Shown here: positions 9,348-18,120 of the stretch, piece by piece
Position numbering within the stretch: the stretch's first letter is position 1
How the letters are laid out: each line of letters starts with the position of its first letter
From: DATLLN01 sp963797175
GTDB lineage: Bacteria; Actinomycetota; Thermoleophilia; Gaiellales; JAICJC01
DNA length: 64,000 nucleotides
Assembly (NCBI GenBank): GCA_963797175.1
Contig: CAWCOL010000007.1
Span: 296,210-360,209 of the forward strand
Direction of reading: 5' to 3'
Notes under the pieces: model-generated
What the model was told of the DNA's origin: nothing
Databases searched by the model: none
Seen by the model: only the letters and a program-made list of their open reading frames with translations
Made by a program: the position numbers and the translations under genes

Positions 9348-11078
9348 GTGACGCGGCGAAGGGCGACTCGGATGGCCGTGCCGGCGGTTGTGGCGGCGAT
9401 CGGCCTGGCGGTGCTTATGACCATGCCGGCGGCGGGCGCTGCCTCACACATCGCCCGCGGCGTGGCCCCGCCGGTCGCCGAGGGCTCGCTCCAGATCACC
9501 GGTACCGCTCGCGACGGCGCCGAGGTCCGCGCCGCGGGCCTGCACTGGCATCCCGGAGCGCTCCTTCCCGGCCAGCAGCTGCTGAGCTTCCAGGTGGCCT
9601 ACGAGTGGCGCGCATGCACGACGGTGGGTGGCTCGTGCAGGACGGCGTCCGACAGCACCGCGACGCCGTTCGCGGCAGCCCGGTACGTGGTCGGTCATCG
9701 CGACGTGGGTCGGCACCTGCGGCTGGTCGAGACCGCGACGGAGGTGGTCGAGACCGATCCGGCGACCTTCAGGTTCCGGGTCGTGCGCGTCTCGCGCCGC
9801 GTCACCTCGCCGCAGATCGTCGGCGCCTACGCGCGGGGGCGAGCGCCGAGGCTGGAGTTTCTGAACGGGCTGCCCGAGAAGACCACCGGCTCGAACGCGG
9901 AGAACTTCCAGGTCACGCTCCCGCACTTCAACGCCGCGGACGGCAGGCCCGTCGTGCAGTACCGGGTGGACGACCAGCGGTGGCGGGCGCTGCGGACGAC
10001 GCGTTTCTTCGGCACGGGCGAACTGGGCGTCGGGAACCACCGCGTCAGCATCCGCGCGCAGAACCGCGCGGGCACGACGACGCGGACGTACGGGTGGCGG
10101 GTCGTCCCGCTGCCCGCGCCGGCAGCGTGCACCGCGCGTGAGTCGCAGCCGTGCTGGTACCCGCCGCACGACGACAGCACGGGCAGGCCGATGCGCTGGG
10201 ACTGGCAGATCGGACGCGTCACCCCGCTCGAGCGCACCGGCGCCGATGCCGTTGACTTCTACGACATCGACGGCTTTTTGACCACCCCGGCCGAGATCAA
10301 CGACATCCACACGGCCTGGCAGGCGAGCACGCTGGCGCACCCCAAGACGGCCTGCTACCTCGACCTGGCCTGGGAGAACTACCGCCCGGACGGGAGCACG
10401 ACCGACCGCGGTGGGGCGTTCCCCGGCAGCACGCTGGGCAAGATCTACTACGGCTACCCGAATGAGCGGTGGGTCGACTTCCGCCAGCTGCACGCGCTGG
10501 AGCCGATGCTGGACGCGCGGATCGCGATGTGCGCAGCGAAGGGGTTCGACTCGGTCGAGCTGGACGACATCGACAGCTTCGACCCGCCGCGCACCACCGG
10601 GTTCCGCCTGACCGCGGGCGACGCGCAGAACTACCTTGCCTGGGCGTTCAACGACATCCACCGGCACGGGATGACCGCGCTGTGGAAGAACTCGGGCCTG
10701 CTCAGCTGGTGGGGCCGCAACTACACCGACGGCGCCGTTGTCGAGGAGTGCTACACGTACGGCGGCTGCTTCTCGTCCGATCAGGCCGGCAGCACGCAGT
10801 ACGGCTGGACGTGCACGGCGGTCTCCGGGCCGACGCCGTGCGGCTACGACGACTTCACCACACAGACGACCGCGAACCAGCCGAACGGCAAGTGGGTGGG
10901 CGAGGACGAGTACCAGGAGGACAGCTTCGTCTGCGCGCCCGGGGAGAGCTGTGCGCCGAAGCGGCTCTACTCGACCTACTGCAACACGGTCTGGGCGCCC
11001 GCCGACGGGTTCGCAGCGACCAGGATGACGGACGAGCTCGACGGCTCGGTCTTCCAGCCCTGCCCGAGCGGGGATTGA
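9348..11078 (+). CDS. Secreted protein with GH114-like (endo-alpha-1,4-polygalactosaminidase) domain
   Basis: 576 residues. Signal peptide at residues about 1-32 (RRRATRMAVPAVVAAIGLAV, cut near AAGA-AS). Residues about 40-270 look like beta-rich, Ig-like modules. From about 283 a TIM-barrel domain of the GH114-like type begins with WDWQIGRVTPL and DFYDIDGFLTT, and it carries the acidic motif FDSVELDDIDSF. The C-terminal part has several Cys pairs, as expected outside the cell. Likely role: hydrolysis of a galactosaminogalactan-type or related exopolysaccharide, inferred from family only. The GTG at 9348 follows GGAGGG closely. Confidence 0.72.
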   Translation: MTRRRATRMAVPAVVAAIGLAVLMTMPAAGAASHIARGVAPPVAEGSLQITGTARDGAEVRAAGLHWHPGALLPGQQLLSFQVAYEWRACTTVGGSCRTASDSTATPFAAARYVVGHRDVGRHLRLVETATEVVETDPATFRFRVVRVSRRVTSPQIVGAYARGRAPRLEFLNGLPEKTTGSNAENFQVTLPHFNAADGRPVVQYRVDDQRWRALRTTRFFGTGELGVGNHRVSIRAQNRAGTTTRTYGWRVVPLPAPAACTARESQPCWYPPHDDSTGRPMRWDWQIGRVTPLERTGADAVDFYDIDGFLTTPAEINDIHTAWQASTLAHPKTACYLDLAWENYRPDGSTTDRGGAFPGSTLGKIYYGYPNERWVDFRQLHALEPMLDARIAMCAAKGFDSVELDDIDSFDPPRTTGFRLTAGDAQNYLAWAFNDIHRHGMTALWKNSGLLSWWGRNYTDGAVVEECYTYGGCFSSDQAGSTQYGWTCTAVSGPTPCGYDDFTTQTTANQPNGKWVGEDEYQEDSFVCAPGESCAPKRLYSTYCNTVWAPADGFAATRMTDELDGSVFQPCPSGD

Positions 11079-11516
11079 CCGGCGGCTTCGTGCCGTTCTC
11101 CGTGAGCGCCGTCGGATGGTTCCGGCGCACTCGCGGCGCAGTCGGATGACGATCGGGGTCAGAGTCCAATCGTTTTGCGGTGCGCACGGCGGCACGCATC
11201 CGGCGCCACATCGCGCTGCTTCGTGACGATCCGGGCATCTGCGGCTGCGTCACCGCAGGCCATCGGCGGCCGTTCGCAACGACGCGGCGACGAGGCACGA
11301 CGGAATCGCGCCGAGTCTCGCCGCGCCAACCGATTGGAGTCTGACACCAATCGTGTCGACGCGTTGCCGAGCGAGTGCCGGAACCGTCGCGGACCGTGCA
11401 CGCCGGAATGATTGGAGTCTGACCCCGATCGGCTGTCCACAACCGGCAGGATCAGCCGGCCCACCGGCATACACTCGCGCCGCCGTGTCCGCATCCGTCC
11501 GCAGCCAAGGCCGCAC
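11079..11516. repeat. Intergenic repeat island 1 with three 21-bp imperfect dyads
   Basis: A 438-bp stretch without a convincing gene. It holds three copies of one 21-bp dyad: 11151-11171, 11332-11352 and 11410-11430. Each has arms of the form GATYGGRGTC and GACYCCRATC around one A or T. In the first copy the GGGGTC arm comes first; in the third it is reversed, so copies 1 and 3 face each other across about 240 bp. The element ATTCCGGC also recurs on one strand or the other. A TACACT at about 11470-11475 could be a promoter for the next gene. No transposase or coding remnant is visible. Confidence 0.6.
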
Positions 11517-12689
11517 GTGAAGGTCGCTGTCATCGGCGCCGGGTTCGCCGGGCTGGCGGCCGCGGAGCGCCTGGCCGAAGGGGGCCACAAGGTGGTCGTG
11601 CTGGAGGCTCGGGACAGGGTCGGCGGACGCGTCTGGTCGCGGACACTGGCGAACGGCGCACCCGTCGAGATGGGCGCAGAGTTCATCACCGAGGGCTACG
11701 AGGTGCTGCCGGAGACCGCGAAGCGACTCGGCATCGAGCAGGCGCCGATGGGCATCAGCTTCGGCGACCGTGAGCCGCGCGGCGGCGGCCAGGTCGACCG
11801 CGCGCAGCTGCTGGCCGACGGCGAGCGCGTCGCGGCGGCGGTCGAGGCGGGCGAGCGCGACGGCCTGACCGTCGCCCAGCTGCTCGACCGGCTGCCGATC
11901 GCGCGGGGCTCGCGTGAGCTGATCGCCTGCCGCGTCGCCGTCTCCTACGCGCACCCGGCCGAGCGCGTCGCGGCGAGTGCCGTCCGCGACGTCGCCCACC
12001 TGTTCGAGCAGGAGGAGACGCACCGGCTGGCGGGCGGCAACGACGGCATCGCCCGCGCGCTCGCGCACGGCCTGGATGTGCGCCTCTCGTCTCCGGTGTC
12101 GACCGTCGAGCACGACGCGGACGGCGTCCTCCTCGACGGCGAGCTGCGGGCGGACACCTGCGTCGTCGCCGTCCCGGCGCACGTGCCGCTCCGGTTCCGA
12201 CCCGCGTTGCCTGAGTGGAAGATCGAGGCACTGCACCGCGTCGTCTACGGCCAGGCTGCCAAGCTGTTCGTGCCGCTGGCCGCACCGGCGCAGCCCAGCG
12301 CGGTGATGTCGGTGCCGGGCCGCTTCTGGACGTGGACGGCGACCGGCGAGGACGGAGTGGTGCAGCCGGTGCTGAACGCGTTCGCGGGATCCGGCCCGGC
12401 GGTTGAACGACTGACGGCCGGCGGCGCCTACCTCGCGGCTGTCCGCACGCTGCGGCCCGACCTCAGTCTCGAGGACGACGGAGCGCTCCTGTCGGCCTGG
12501 CCGGAGGGCGCCTACTCCACCGTCGAGACGGGACGCCCGGACGGCGACCCCGAGGCGCTGGCCGCGCCGGTCGGCCGGCTCGCGTTCGCGGGCGAGCACA
12601 CGGCCGGCCACTGGTTCGCGACGATGGAAGGCGCCCTTCGCAGCGGCCACCGTGCCGCCGCGGACATCCTCACAGCGGCAGGTCCCTGA
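11517..12689 (+). CDS. Flavin amine oxidase family protein
   Basis: 390 residues beginning VKVAVIGAGFAGLAAAERLA with EARDRVGGRVWS, the FAD-binding signature of the monoamine oxidase superfamily. The C-terminal flavin contact is AGEHTAGHWFATMEGALRSG. It is somewhat shorter than the roughly 430 residues common in the family and diverges from the paralogue at 4.3 kb. Substrate unknown. The GTG at 11517 is chosen because the Rossmann strand begins there; longer readings extend into repeat island 1. Its 3' end overlaps the convergent disulfide oxidoreductase gene by 20 bp. Confidence 0.85.
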   Translation: MKVAVIGAGFAGLAAAERLAEGGHKVVVLEARDRVGGRVWSRTLANGAPVEMGAEFITEGYEVLPETAKRLGIEQAPMGISFGDREPRGGGQVDRAQLLADGERVAAAVEAGERDGLTVAQLLDRLPIARGSRELIACRVAVSYAHPAERVAASAVRDVAHLFEQEETHRLAGGNDGIARALAHGLDVRLSSPVSTVEHDADGVLLDGELRADTCVVAVPAHVPLRFRPALPEWKIEALHRVVYGQAAKLFVPLAAPAQPSAVMSVPGRFWTWTATGEDGVVQPVLNAFAGSGPAVERLTAGGAYLAAVRTLRPDLSLEDDGALLSAWPEGAYSTVETGRPDGDPEALAAPVGRLAFAGEHTAGHWFATMEGALRSGHRAAADILTAAGP

Positions 12690-14004
12690 CCGCGAACTGG
12701 ATCGCCTCGGAGAACGTCGGGTAGGGCTGGATCGTCTCGCGCAGCACGTCCACCGGCACCTCGGCCCGGATCGCCAGCGTCAGCTGGCCGAGCCACTCCC
12801 CCGCCTCCGGGCCGACGGCCACGGCACCGACCAGCACGCCCCGGTCCGGGTCGGCGGCGACCGTGAGGAAGCCCCTGCGCTTGGGACGCTCGTAGGTGGA
12901 CGTCCGCGAGACCTGATCGATGCGGCGGCTCCCGAACACCAGACCGTCGCTCGAGGTGTCGCCGACGGAGGCAACCTGCGGGTCGGTGAAGGTCACCGCC
13001 GGCACCGCCCGGTGATCGGCCTTCGCCGGCCGCCCCGCCATGTCCGCCGCCACGACCCGCGCGTGGTACTTGCCGACGTGGGTGAACATCGCGATGCCGG
13101 TGACGTCCCCCGCCGCCCAGACACCCTCGGCGGCGCGCATCCGCTCGTCCACCTCGATGCCGCGCTTCGAGATCTCCAGACCAAGGTGCTCGAGCCCGAA
13201 GTCCTCGACGGCCGCCTTGCGTCCCGCCGCGACCAGCAGCCGCTCGGCATCGATCGACGCGCCGCCCTCCAGGCGCAGCCGGATCCCCGGCTCCACCGAG
13301 GCGATGCCGCCGCCCAGGTGCAGCGCGATGCCCTCGCCCTCGAGCACCTCGGCGAGCAGCGCGCCCGCCTCCGGGTGATCGCGGGGCAGCAGGCGATCAG
13401 CGACGTCCACGATGGCAACACGGGCGCCCATCCGCCGGAAGAACTGGGCGAACTCGCAGCCGACCGGCCCCGCGCCGACCACGGTGATGCTGTCCGGCAC
13501 GGTATCGATCTGCGTCGCCTCGCGGTTCGTCCAGTACTCGACCCGGTCCAGGCCGTCGATCGGCGGGATCGACGGCACCGACCCGGTGGCGATCACCAGC
13601 CTCCCGTGGCGGATCTCGCGATCGCCGACCGTGACCAGTCCCGGCTCGCGGATCTGCGCTTGACCCCGAACGAGCTCGGCGTCCTTCGACTCCAGCCACT
13701 CCACTTGGGACGAGTCGTCGAGCTTGCCGGTGATCTGGTCGCGGTGCCAGAACACCCGCGCCGCATCCAGCTCGCGGGTCATGGCCTCGGCCGCGCCGGG
13801 CACGCGGCGGGCGGCCGCCAGCGCCTCCGCCGGCCGCAGCAGCCCCTTGGTCGGCATGCAGGCGAAATACGAGCACTCGCCGCCCGCCAGCCCGCGTTCG
13901 GCGATGACGATCGGGGTGTCCGGTTCCAGCTCGCGCAGCGCCGAGACAACGGCCTCGCCGGTCGATCCGGCGCCGAGCACGAGCACGGTGTCGCTGTCCG
14001 GCAT
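12670..14004 (-). CDS. Class I pyridine nucleotide-disulfide oxidoreductase (Lpd/MerA-like)
   Basis: 444 residues, homodimeric FAD/NAD(P) oxidoreductase fold: FAD-binding N-terminus (VLVLGAGSTGEAV), redox pair in GGECSYFACMPTK (C-x4-C), NAD(P) motif VVGAGPVGCEFAQFF, AAGDV near residue 290, and a C-terminal dimerisation domain. The usual His-Glu base near the C-terminus (HPT..SE in lipoamide dehydrogenase) reads YPTFSE here, with Tyr in place of His, as in mercuric reductases. Lipoamide dehydrogenase activity is therefore doubtful; a reductase for another disulfide, metal or quinone is possible. Starts divergently from the lipoprotein gene, 21 bp away. Confidence 0.83.
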   Translation of the reverse strand: MPDSDTVLVLGAGSTGEAVVSALRELEPDTPIVIAERGLAGGECSYFACMPTKGLLRPAEALAAARRVPGAAEAMTRELDAARVFWHRDQITGKLDDSSQVEWLESKDAELVRGQAQIREPGLVTVGDREIRHGRLVIATGSVPSIPPIDGLDRVEYWTNREATQIDTVPDSITVVGAGPVGCEFAQFFRRMGARVAIVDVADRLLPRDHPEAGALLAEVLEGEGIALHLGGGIASVEPGIRLRLEGGASIDAERLLVAAGRKAAVEDFGLEHLGLEISKRGIEVDERMRAAEGVWAAGDVTGIAMFTHVGKYHARVVAADMAGRPAKADHRAVPAVTFTDPQVASVGDTSSDGLVFGSRRIDQVSRTSTYERPKRRGFLTVAADPDRGVLVGAVAVGPEAGEWLGQLTLAIRAEVPVDVLRETIQPYPTFSEAIQFAVRDLPL

Positions 14005-14010
14005 GGTCGC

Positions 14011-14016
14011 TAGTCT
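14011..14016 (+). promoter_or_regulatory. -10 box of the lipoprotein gene
   Basis: TAGTCT, 9 nt before the ATG at 14026, within the 21-bp gap between divergent genes. Confidence 0.3.
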
Positions 14017-14025
14017 CGCACGCGC

Positions 14026-14727
14026 ATGGTCGGTATGGGTCTCATGCGCGCTCTGCGTACCCCGCTCGCACTGGCGGCAATCTGCATCGCTGCGTCCGCG
14101 TGCGGTGGCTCCAAGGGCGTGTCCTCGGTGATGACCCCGGTGACGACAACGGCGAACGGCGCGCAGATCTTCCGCCCCGGCGGCGCCGACTACCGGATCA
14201 CCGTGCCCGCGGACTGGAAGACGGTCGATCGGCGAGCACTGGCCGGCGGAGAGGCGGCCTTCGCCAAGGCGAACCCCGACCTCGCGAAGGCCACGGGGCC
14301 GGTCATGAACAAGGTTGCCCAGACAGGCAACTTCGTCGCTTACGACCTGACGGATGCCGGCAAGCGGGAGGCGTCCACGACGGGACTGGTGAGCAACGTG
14401 CTGATGCTCCGCGTGGACACGCACTCGTCCGGCCTCGACGATGACATCCGGCAAGAAGCAGCCAACGAGATCGAGGACTCGGTCAAGTCGCTGAGGCTCG
14501 GAGTTCTCCGATCGGACGACGCGGCAATGGGGCCGCTCACCGCCAGTACGGTCGAGTACGTCTTCGATATCAAGACGAAGGCGGGCACGCAAAAGGTGAC
14601 CGAGCGCGACTACGTGGCTGTGCGCAACGGGGTCGTCTACCGCCTCGCCTGCACGTCCAGCAAGGCCCGGTTCGACAGCTTCAAGGCCTCCTGCGACCAG
14701 ATCGCAGGCTCGCTCGAGTTCCTCTAG
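14026..14727 (+). CDS. Putative lipoprotein of unknown function
   Basis: 233 residues. Residues about 7-25 are a lipoprotein signal peptide (MRALRTPLALAAICIAASAC) with the lipobox Cys at position 26, followed by GG. The mature part begins with a Thr/Val-rich linker and a domain starting at about 48 (YRITVPADWKTVD), which recalls the PsbP/LpqN-type fold of actinobacterial lipoproteins. ATG codons at 14035 and 14044 are alternative starts; the last gives the most typical signal peptide. Convergent with the cyclase gene, overlapping its stop by 4 bp. Confidence 0.7.
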   Translation: MVGMGLMRALRTPLALAAICIAASACGGSKGVSSVMTPVTTTANGAQIFRPGGADYRITVPADWKTVDRRALAGGEAAFAKANPDLAKATGPVMNKVAQTGNFVAYDLTDAGKREASTTGLVSNVLMLRVDTHSSGLDDDIRQEAANEIEDSVKSLRLGVLRSDDAAMGPLTASTVEYVFDIKTKAGTQKVTERDYVAVRNGVVYRLACTSSKARFDSFKASCDQIAGSLEFL

Positions 14728-17700
14728 CCTCCGAGCAGCTGGTCCAGGCGCGCGAGCTCCCGCAGCGCTCCGGCTCGACGCAGCGCGGGCGTCGCCGCCT
14801 CCAGCACGGCCGCAGCCTCGCCGTGCCGATCCAGCGTGACCAGCGATTCGGCCAGGTCGAGCCCCGAGACCGCGGCCTCCCACTCGGCGCCGACGTCCGC
14901 GAACCCGCCCACCGAGCGCTCCGCCAGCGCAGCGGCGGTCGCCGGGTCGCCGCGGACGAACGCCACGGCGCCCTCCAGCCGGTCGGCGGCCGGCCACCCG
15001 GAGCGCCAGCCGATGCGGTCGGCCCGGGCCCGGATCACGGCGCAGTGCTCCACCAGCTCGTCCCAGCGGCCGGCCGCCCGCAGCAGCTCGCCCTCGACGA
15101 CCATGCCGAAGCTGCGCCCGTCGCTGATCAGCGCCGAGGGCACCTGCGCCAGCGCCTCGTCCAGGCGGCCCTCGGCGAGCAGCCCGAGTGCTCGGAACCC
15201 GAGCCGCATCGGCGTGCCCAGCTGGACGACGCGCAGCTCCTCGGCCGTCGCGATCTCCCCGCGGGCAGCGAAGACGAACTCGGCCGCGGCCCACACGAGG
15301 CGCAGGAAGCCTGCGGGGGCGATCCCGTACCGCTCGCGGATCAGGGCGTACTGCTCGAGGACGGGGTCCCACTCGCCCATCAGCATCCGGGCGAGCGCCG
15401 CCGTGGAGGCCGATCCTCGCGGCTCCCCTCCCAGCGCCGCCACTCGGGCGATCCCCTCCTCGGACACGGCCAGCGCCTCCCGGTAGCGCCCCTGCTCGTA
15501 GTAAGTCTGGGCCGACATGTAGAAGATGTCGTCGAGGTCGATGATCGCGTACACCCGGTCGGCGAGGGCCTGACGGCGCTCCACCGAGGCGGCCAGTGCG
15601 GGGATGTCATCGTCGAACATCGCCGCGATGTAGGCGACGTCGAGCGCGAGCGAGAGCAGCTCGGGGCGATCCATCCGCTCGGCGATGGCGACCGCCCGCG
15701 CCGAGGCCGCGCTCATCCGAGCGATCATCGCCTGGTCGGGGGGCGGCGTGGGGAAGCCGAAGGCCCAGCCGCCCTCGGCCAGCAGCAGTTCAACCAGCGC
15801 CTCGGACTCCTCGTCGCCGGCGGCGGCGTAGCCGAGCTCGAGGTAGCGGCGCACCTCGTCCGGATCGACGACGACGTTCGGCATCAGCCCCGGCGCCCGC
15901 GTCGCCAGCAGGCAGACCCTCCCGCAGAGGGTGGCGACCAGGCCGGTGGAAGCCGCGACGTCCGGCTCCAGCAGCCGCAGCGCCTCCCGCCAGAGCTGCC
16001 AAGCGTCGTCGCCCTCTCCCAGCTGGTAGTGCACCTCGCCCGCCACCGCCAGCGCGGCGGCGCGATCGGCCGGCGCCTGCGACAGCTCGGCGGCCCGGTT
16101 CGCGAAGGCGAGCGCCTGATCGAGCGCAAGCGTCCCCAGATCGCGGCGCGCGGCCTCCAGGGCATAGCGGCGGGCCCGCTCGCGCTGCCCCGCCATCTCG
16201 TGGTGGTGCGCGAGCAGCTCGGCGACCTCCACCCGCCGCTCTCCGTACGCGCCCTCGATCCACTCCGCCACGCAGGCGTGCGCGTGCGGACGGTCGCGCC
16301 GCGGCAGGCTCTCGTAGGCGACGTCGCGCGTGAGGATGTGCTTGAAGATCAGCTCCCGCTGGCCGGCCATCGCCGACGTCATCCGGGTCAGCACCAGGTC
16401 TCGCCGCTCGAGGGCGTCGAGCAGCTCCTCGACCCGCTCGGCCTCGCCGTTCAGGAGCCCCGCGACCGCGCCCGGCCAGAACACGCGGCCGACCACCGCC
16501 GCCGACTGGATCGCCCGCTTCTCCTCGACCGGCAGCAGGTCGATGCGGGCGGCCAGGACGCCCTGCACGGTGTCGGGAATGGCAACGCGTTCGATCCCGG
16601 CGACGGCCCGCCAGCGCCCGCTGTCCTGGACGATCAGCTCCTCGTCGATCAGCCGCCGGACGATCTCCTCCAGGAAGAACGGGTTGCCCTCGGCCCGCTC
16701 GAGGATGCGCGCGCGCACCTGCTCGCCGAGGTCGTCCACGTCGAGCAGCAGGCGAACCATGCGATCGGCCTCCGCCGGCCCCAGTGGGTCGAGCGCCACG
16801 CTTGACACGCTCAGCCTGCCGCCGCCCCAGCCCGGGCGGCGCGCGATCAGGTCGGCCCGCGACGGGCAGAGGAACAGCACCGGAGCAGGGATCCGGTCGG
16901 GCAGCGCCTCCAGCAGATCGAGCATCGCGCCGTCGGCCCAGTGGATGTCCTCGATGACGACGATCACCGGCCCCGACCGGGCGAGCCAGGCGAAGAACGC
17001 GCGCCAGGCCTGGTGGATCTCGGCGATCACCGCCCGCGGTGTCATGTCGCGCAACGGCGAGGCGGGATCGTCGAGGCCGATCGTATGGGCGATCGCCGCC
17101 GTCGCGCCGGCGAGCTCGGGCGCACGCTCGCCCAGCGCGTGGACCTTGGCCAGCGCGGCCGCGGTGTCGTCCGTGTCGAGCACGTTCGCCTCGGCCTTGG
17201 CGATCTCGACCAGCGGCCAGAAGGTAATGCCGTCGCCGTAGGGCAGGCAGCGCCCGCGCACCATGCGAGCGTCGGCATTCCTGGTGAACTCCAGCACCAG
17301 CCGGCTCTTGCCGATCCCCGGGTCGCCGTAGATCGTGACCAGGTGCGCCCGTCCCTCGCCGACCACGCGCCGCAGCTGGCTGTCGAGCAGCTCCAGCTCG
17401 CCCTCGCGGCCGACGATCGGCGCGCGTAAGCCGGGTACCCCGCGCTCCGGCTCGTCGCGATCCCCGGCCAGCATGAAGGCGACCACCGGATCGGCCTTAC
17501 CGCGGACGTCGAGCGACCCGCCGGTGGGGACGAGCACGAACCCGCGCACCGCGGCGGCGGTGCGCTCGCCGACCAGCGTCGTGCCCGGATCGGCCAGCTG
17601 CTGCAGCCGGGCGGCGAGGTTGACCGGGTCGCCCGTCGCCATCGCCTCGCCCGGGCGCGGAGCGGTGGACGCCATCACCTGGCCGGTGTTGACGCCGATC

Positions 17701-18107
17701 CGCATCCCCAGCCGCACGCCGTACTCGGCCTCGAGCTCGGTGTTGAGATCCTCGAGCCGCCGCTGCATGCGCAGGGCGGCGCGCAGCGCCCGGGCCGGGT
17801 CGTCCTCGTGGGCAACGGGGACGCCGAACGCCGCCATCACGGCGTCGCCGATGAACTTCTCGACGGTGCCACCCTCGGCCTCGATCTCGATGCGCATCGC
17901 CGCGAAGAAGCGGTTCATCAGATCCTTCAGCGGCTCGGCGTCGAGCCACTCGCCAAGGGCCGTCGAGCCCGCCACGTCGGCGAACAGGACGGTGACGAGC
18001 TTGCGCTCCTCACCCGCCGGGGGCGGCGCGGCCATCGGCGCCCCGCATTCGAGGCAGAACTTCGCGCCCTCCGGGTTCTCGGTGCCACACGTGTCGCAGA
18101 CCGCCAT
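14724..18107 (-). CDS. Class III adenylate cyclase fused to AAA ATPase and TPR-like region
   Basis: 1127 residues. A zinc ribbon (Cys4, Cys7, Cys18, Cys21) is followed by a class III nucleotide cyclase domain (about 35-215) with both metal aspartates (Asp44 in VLFADVAGST, Asp88 in EKFIGDAVM), Lys84 and the transition-state pair Asn163/Arg167 in DPVNLAARL. The catalytic set is complete. Next comes a STAND-type ATPase with Walker A GDPGIGKS (261-268) and Walker B VIVVIEDIHWAD, then a long alpha-helical TPR-like C-terminus. Such proteins are thought to sense through the ATPase/TPR part and signal through cAMP. It lies 13 bp downstream of the TMADH-ETF fusion gene in the same direction and could share its transcript, though a TAGACT box 10 nt before the ATG suggests its own promoter. 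Confidence 0.9.
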   Translation of the reverse strand: MAVCDTCGTENPEGAKFCLECGAPMAAPPPAGEERKLVTVLFADVAGSTALGEWLDAEPLKDLMNRFFAAMRIEIEAEGGTVEKFIGDAVMAAFGVPVAHEDDPARALRAALRMQRRLEDLNTELEAEYGVRLGMRIGVNTGQVMASTAPRPGEAMATGDPVNLAARLQQLADPGTTLVGERTAAAVRGFVLVPTGGSLDVRGKADPVVAFMLAGDRDEPERGVPGLRAPIVGREGELELLDSQLRRVVGEGRAHLVTIYGDPGIGKSRLVLEFTRNADARMVRGRCLPYGDGITFWPLVEIAKAEANVLDTDDTAAALAKVHALGERAPELAGATAAIAHTIGLDDPASPLRDMTPRAVIAEIHQAWRAFFAWLARSGPVIVVIEDIHWADGAMLDLLEALPDRIPAPVLFLCPSRADLIARRPGWGGGRLSVSSVALDPLGPAEADRMVRLLLDVDDLGEQVRARILERAEGNPFFLEEIVRRLIDEELIVQDSGRWRAVAGIERVAIPDTVQGVLAARIDLLPVEEKRAIQSAAVVGRVFWPGAVAGLLNGEAERVEELLDALERRDLVLTRMTSAMAGQRELIFKHILTRDVAYESLPRRDRPHAHACVAEWIEGAYGERRVEVAELLAHHHEMAGQRERARRYALEAARRDLGTLALDQALAFANRAAELSQAPADRAAALAVAGEVHYQLGEGDDAWQLWREALRLLEPDVAASTGLVATLCGRVCLLATRAPGLMPNVVVDPDEVRRYLELGYAAAGDEESEALVELLLAEGGWAFGFPTPPPDQAMIARMSAASARAVAIAERMDRPELLSLALDVAYIAAMFDDDIPALAASVERRQALADRVYAIIDLDDIFYMSAQTYYEQGRYREALAVSEEGIARVAALGGEPRGSASTAALARMLMGEWDPVLEQYALIRERYGIAPAGFLRLVWAAAEFVFAARGEIATAEELRVVQLGTPMRLGFRALGLLAEGRLDEALAQVPSALISDGRSFGMVVEGELLRAAGRWDELVEHCAVIRARADRIGWRSGWPAADRLEGAVAFVRGDPATAAALAERSVGGFADVGAEWEAAVSGLDLAESLVTLDRHGEAAAVLEAATPALRRAGALRELARLDQLLGG

Positions 18108-18120
18108 GGTGCCGAGCAGT

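Noticed and set aside
11151..11430. CRISPR array
   Set aside because: The three copies are unevenly spaced, in opposite orientations and without uniform spacers; no cas genes in the window.
11079..11516. Insertion sequence or its remnant
   Set aside because: No transposase fragment, no terminal repeats with target duplication; only short dyads.
11250..12650. Long open frame on the minus strand opposite the second amine oxidase
   Set aside because: It is an antisense shadow produced by high GC at third positions; its translation is Arg/Ala/Gly-rich without any domain, while the plus strand encodes a clear flavoprotein.
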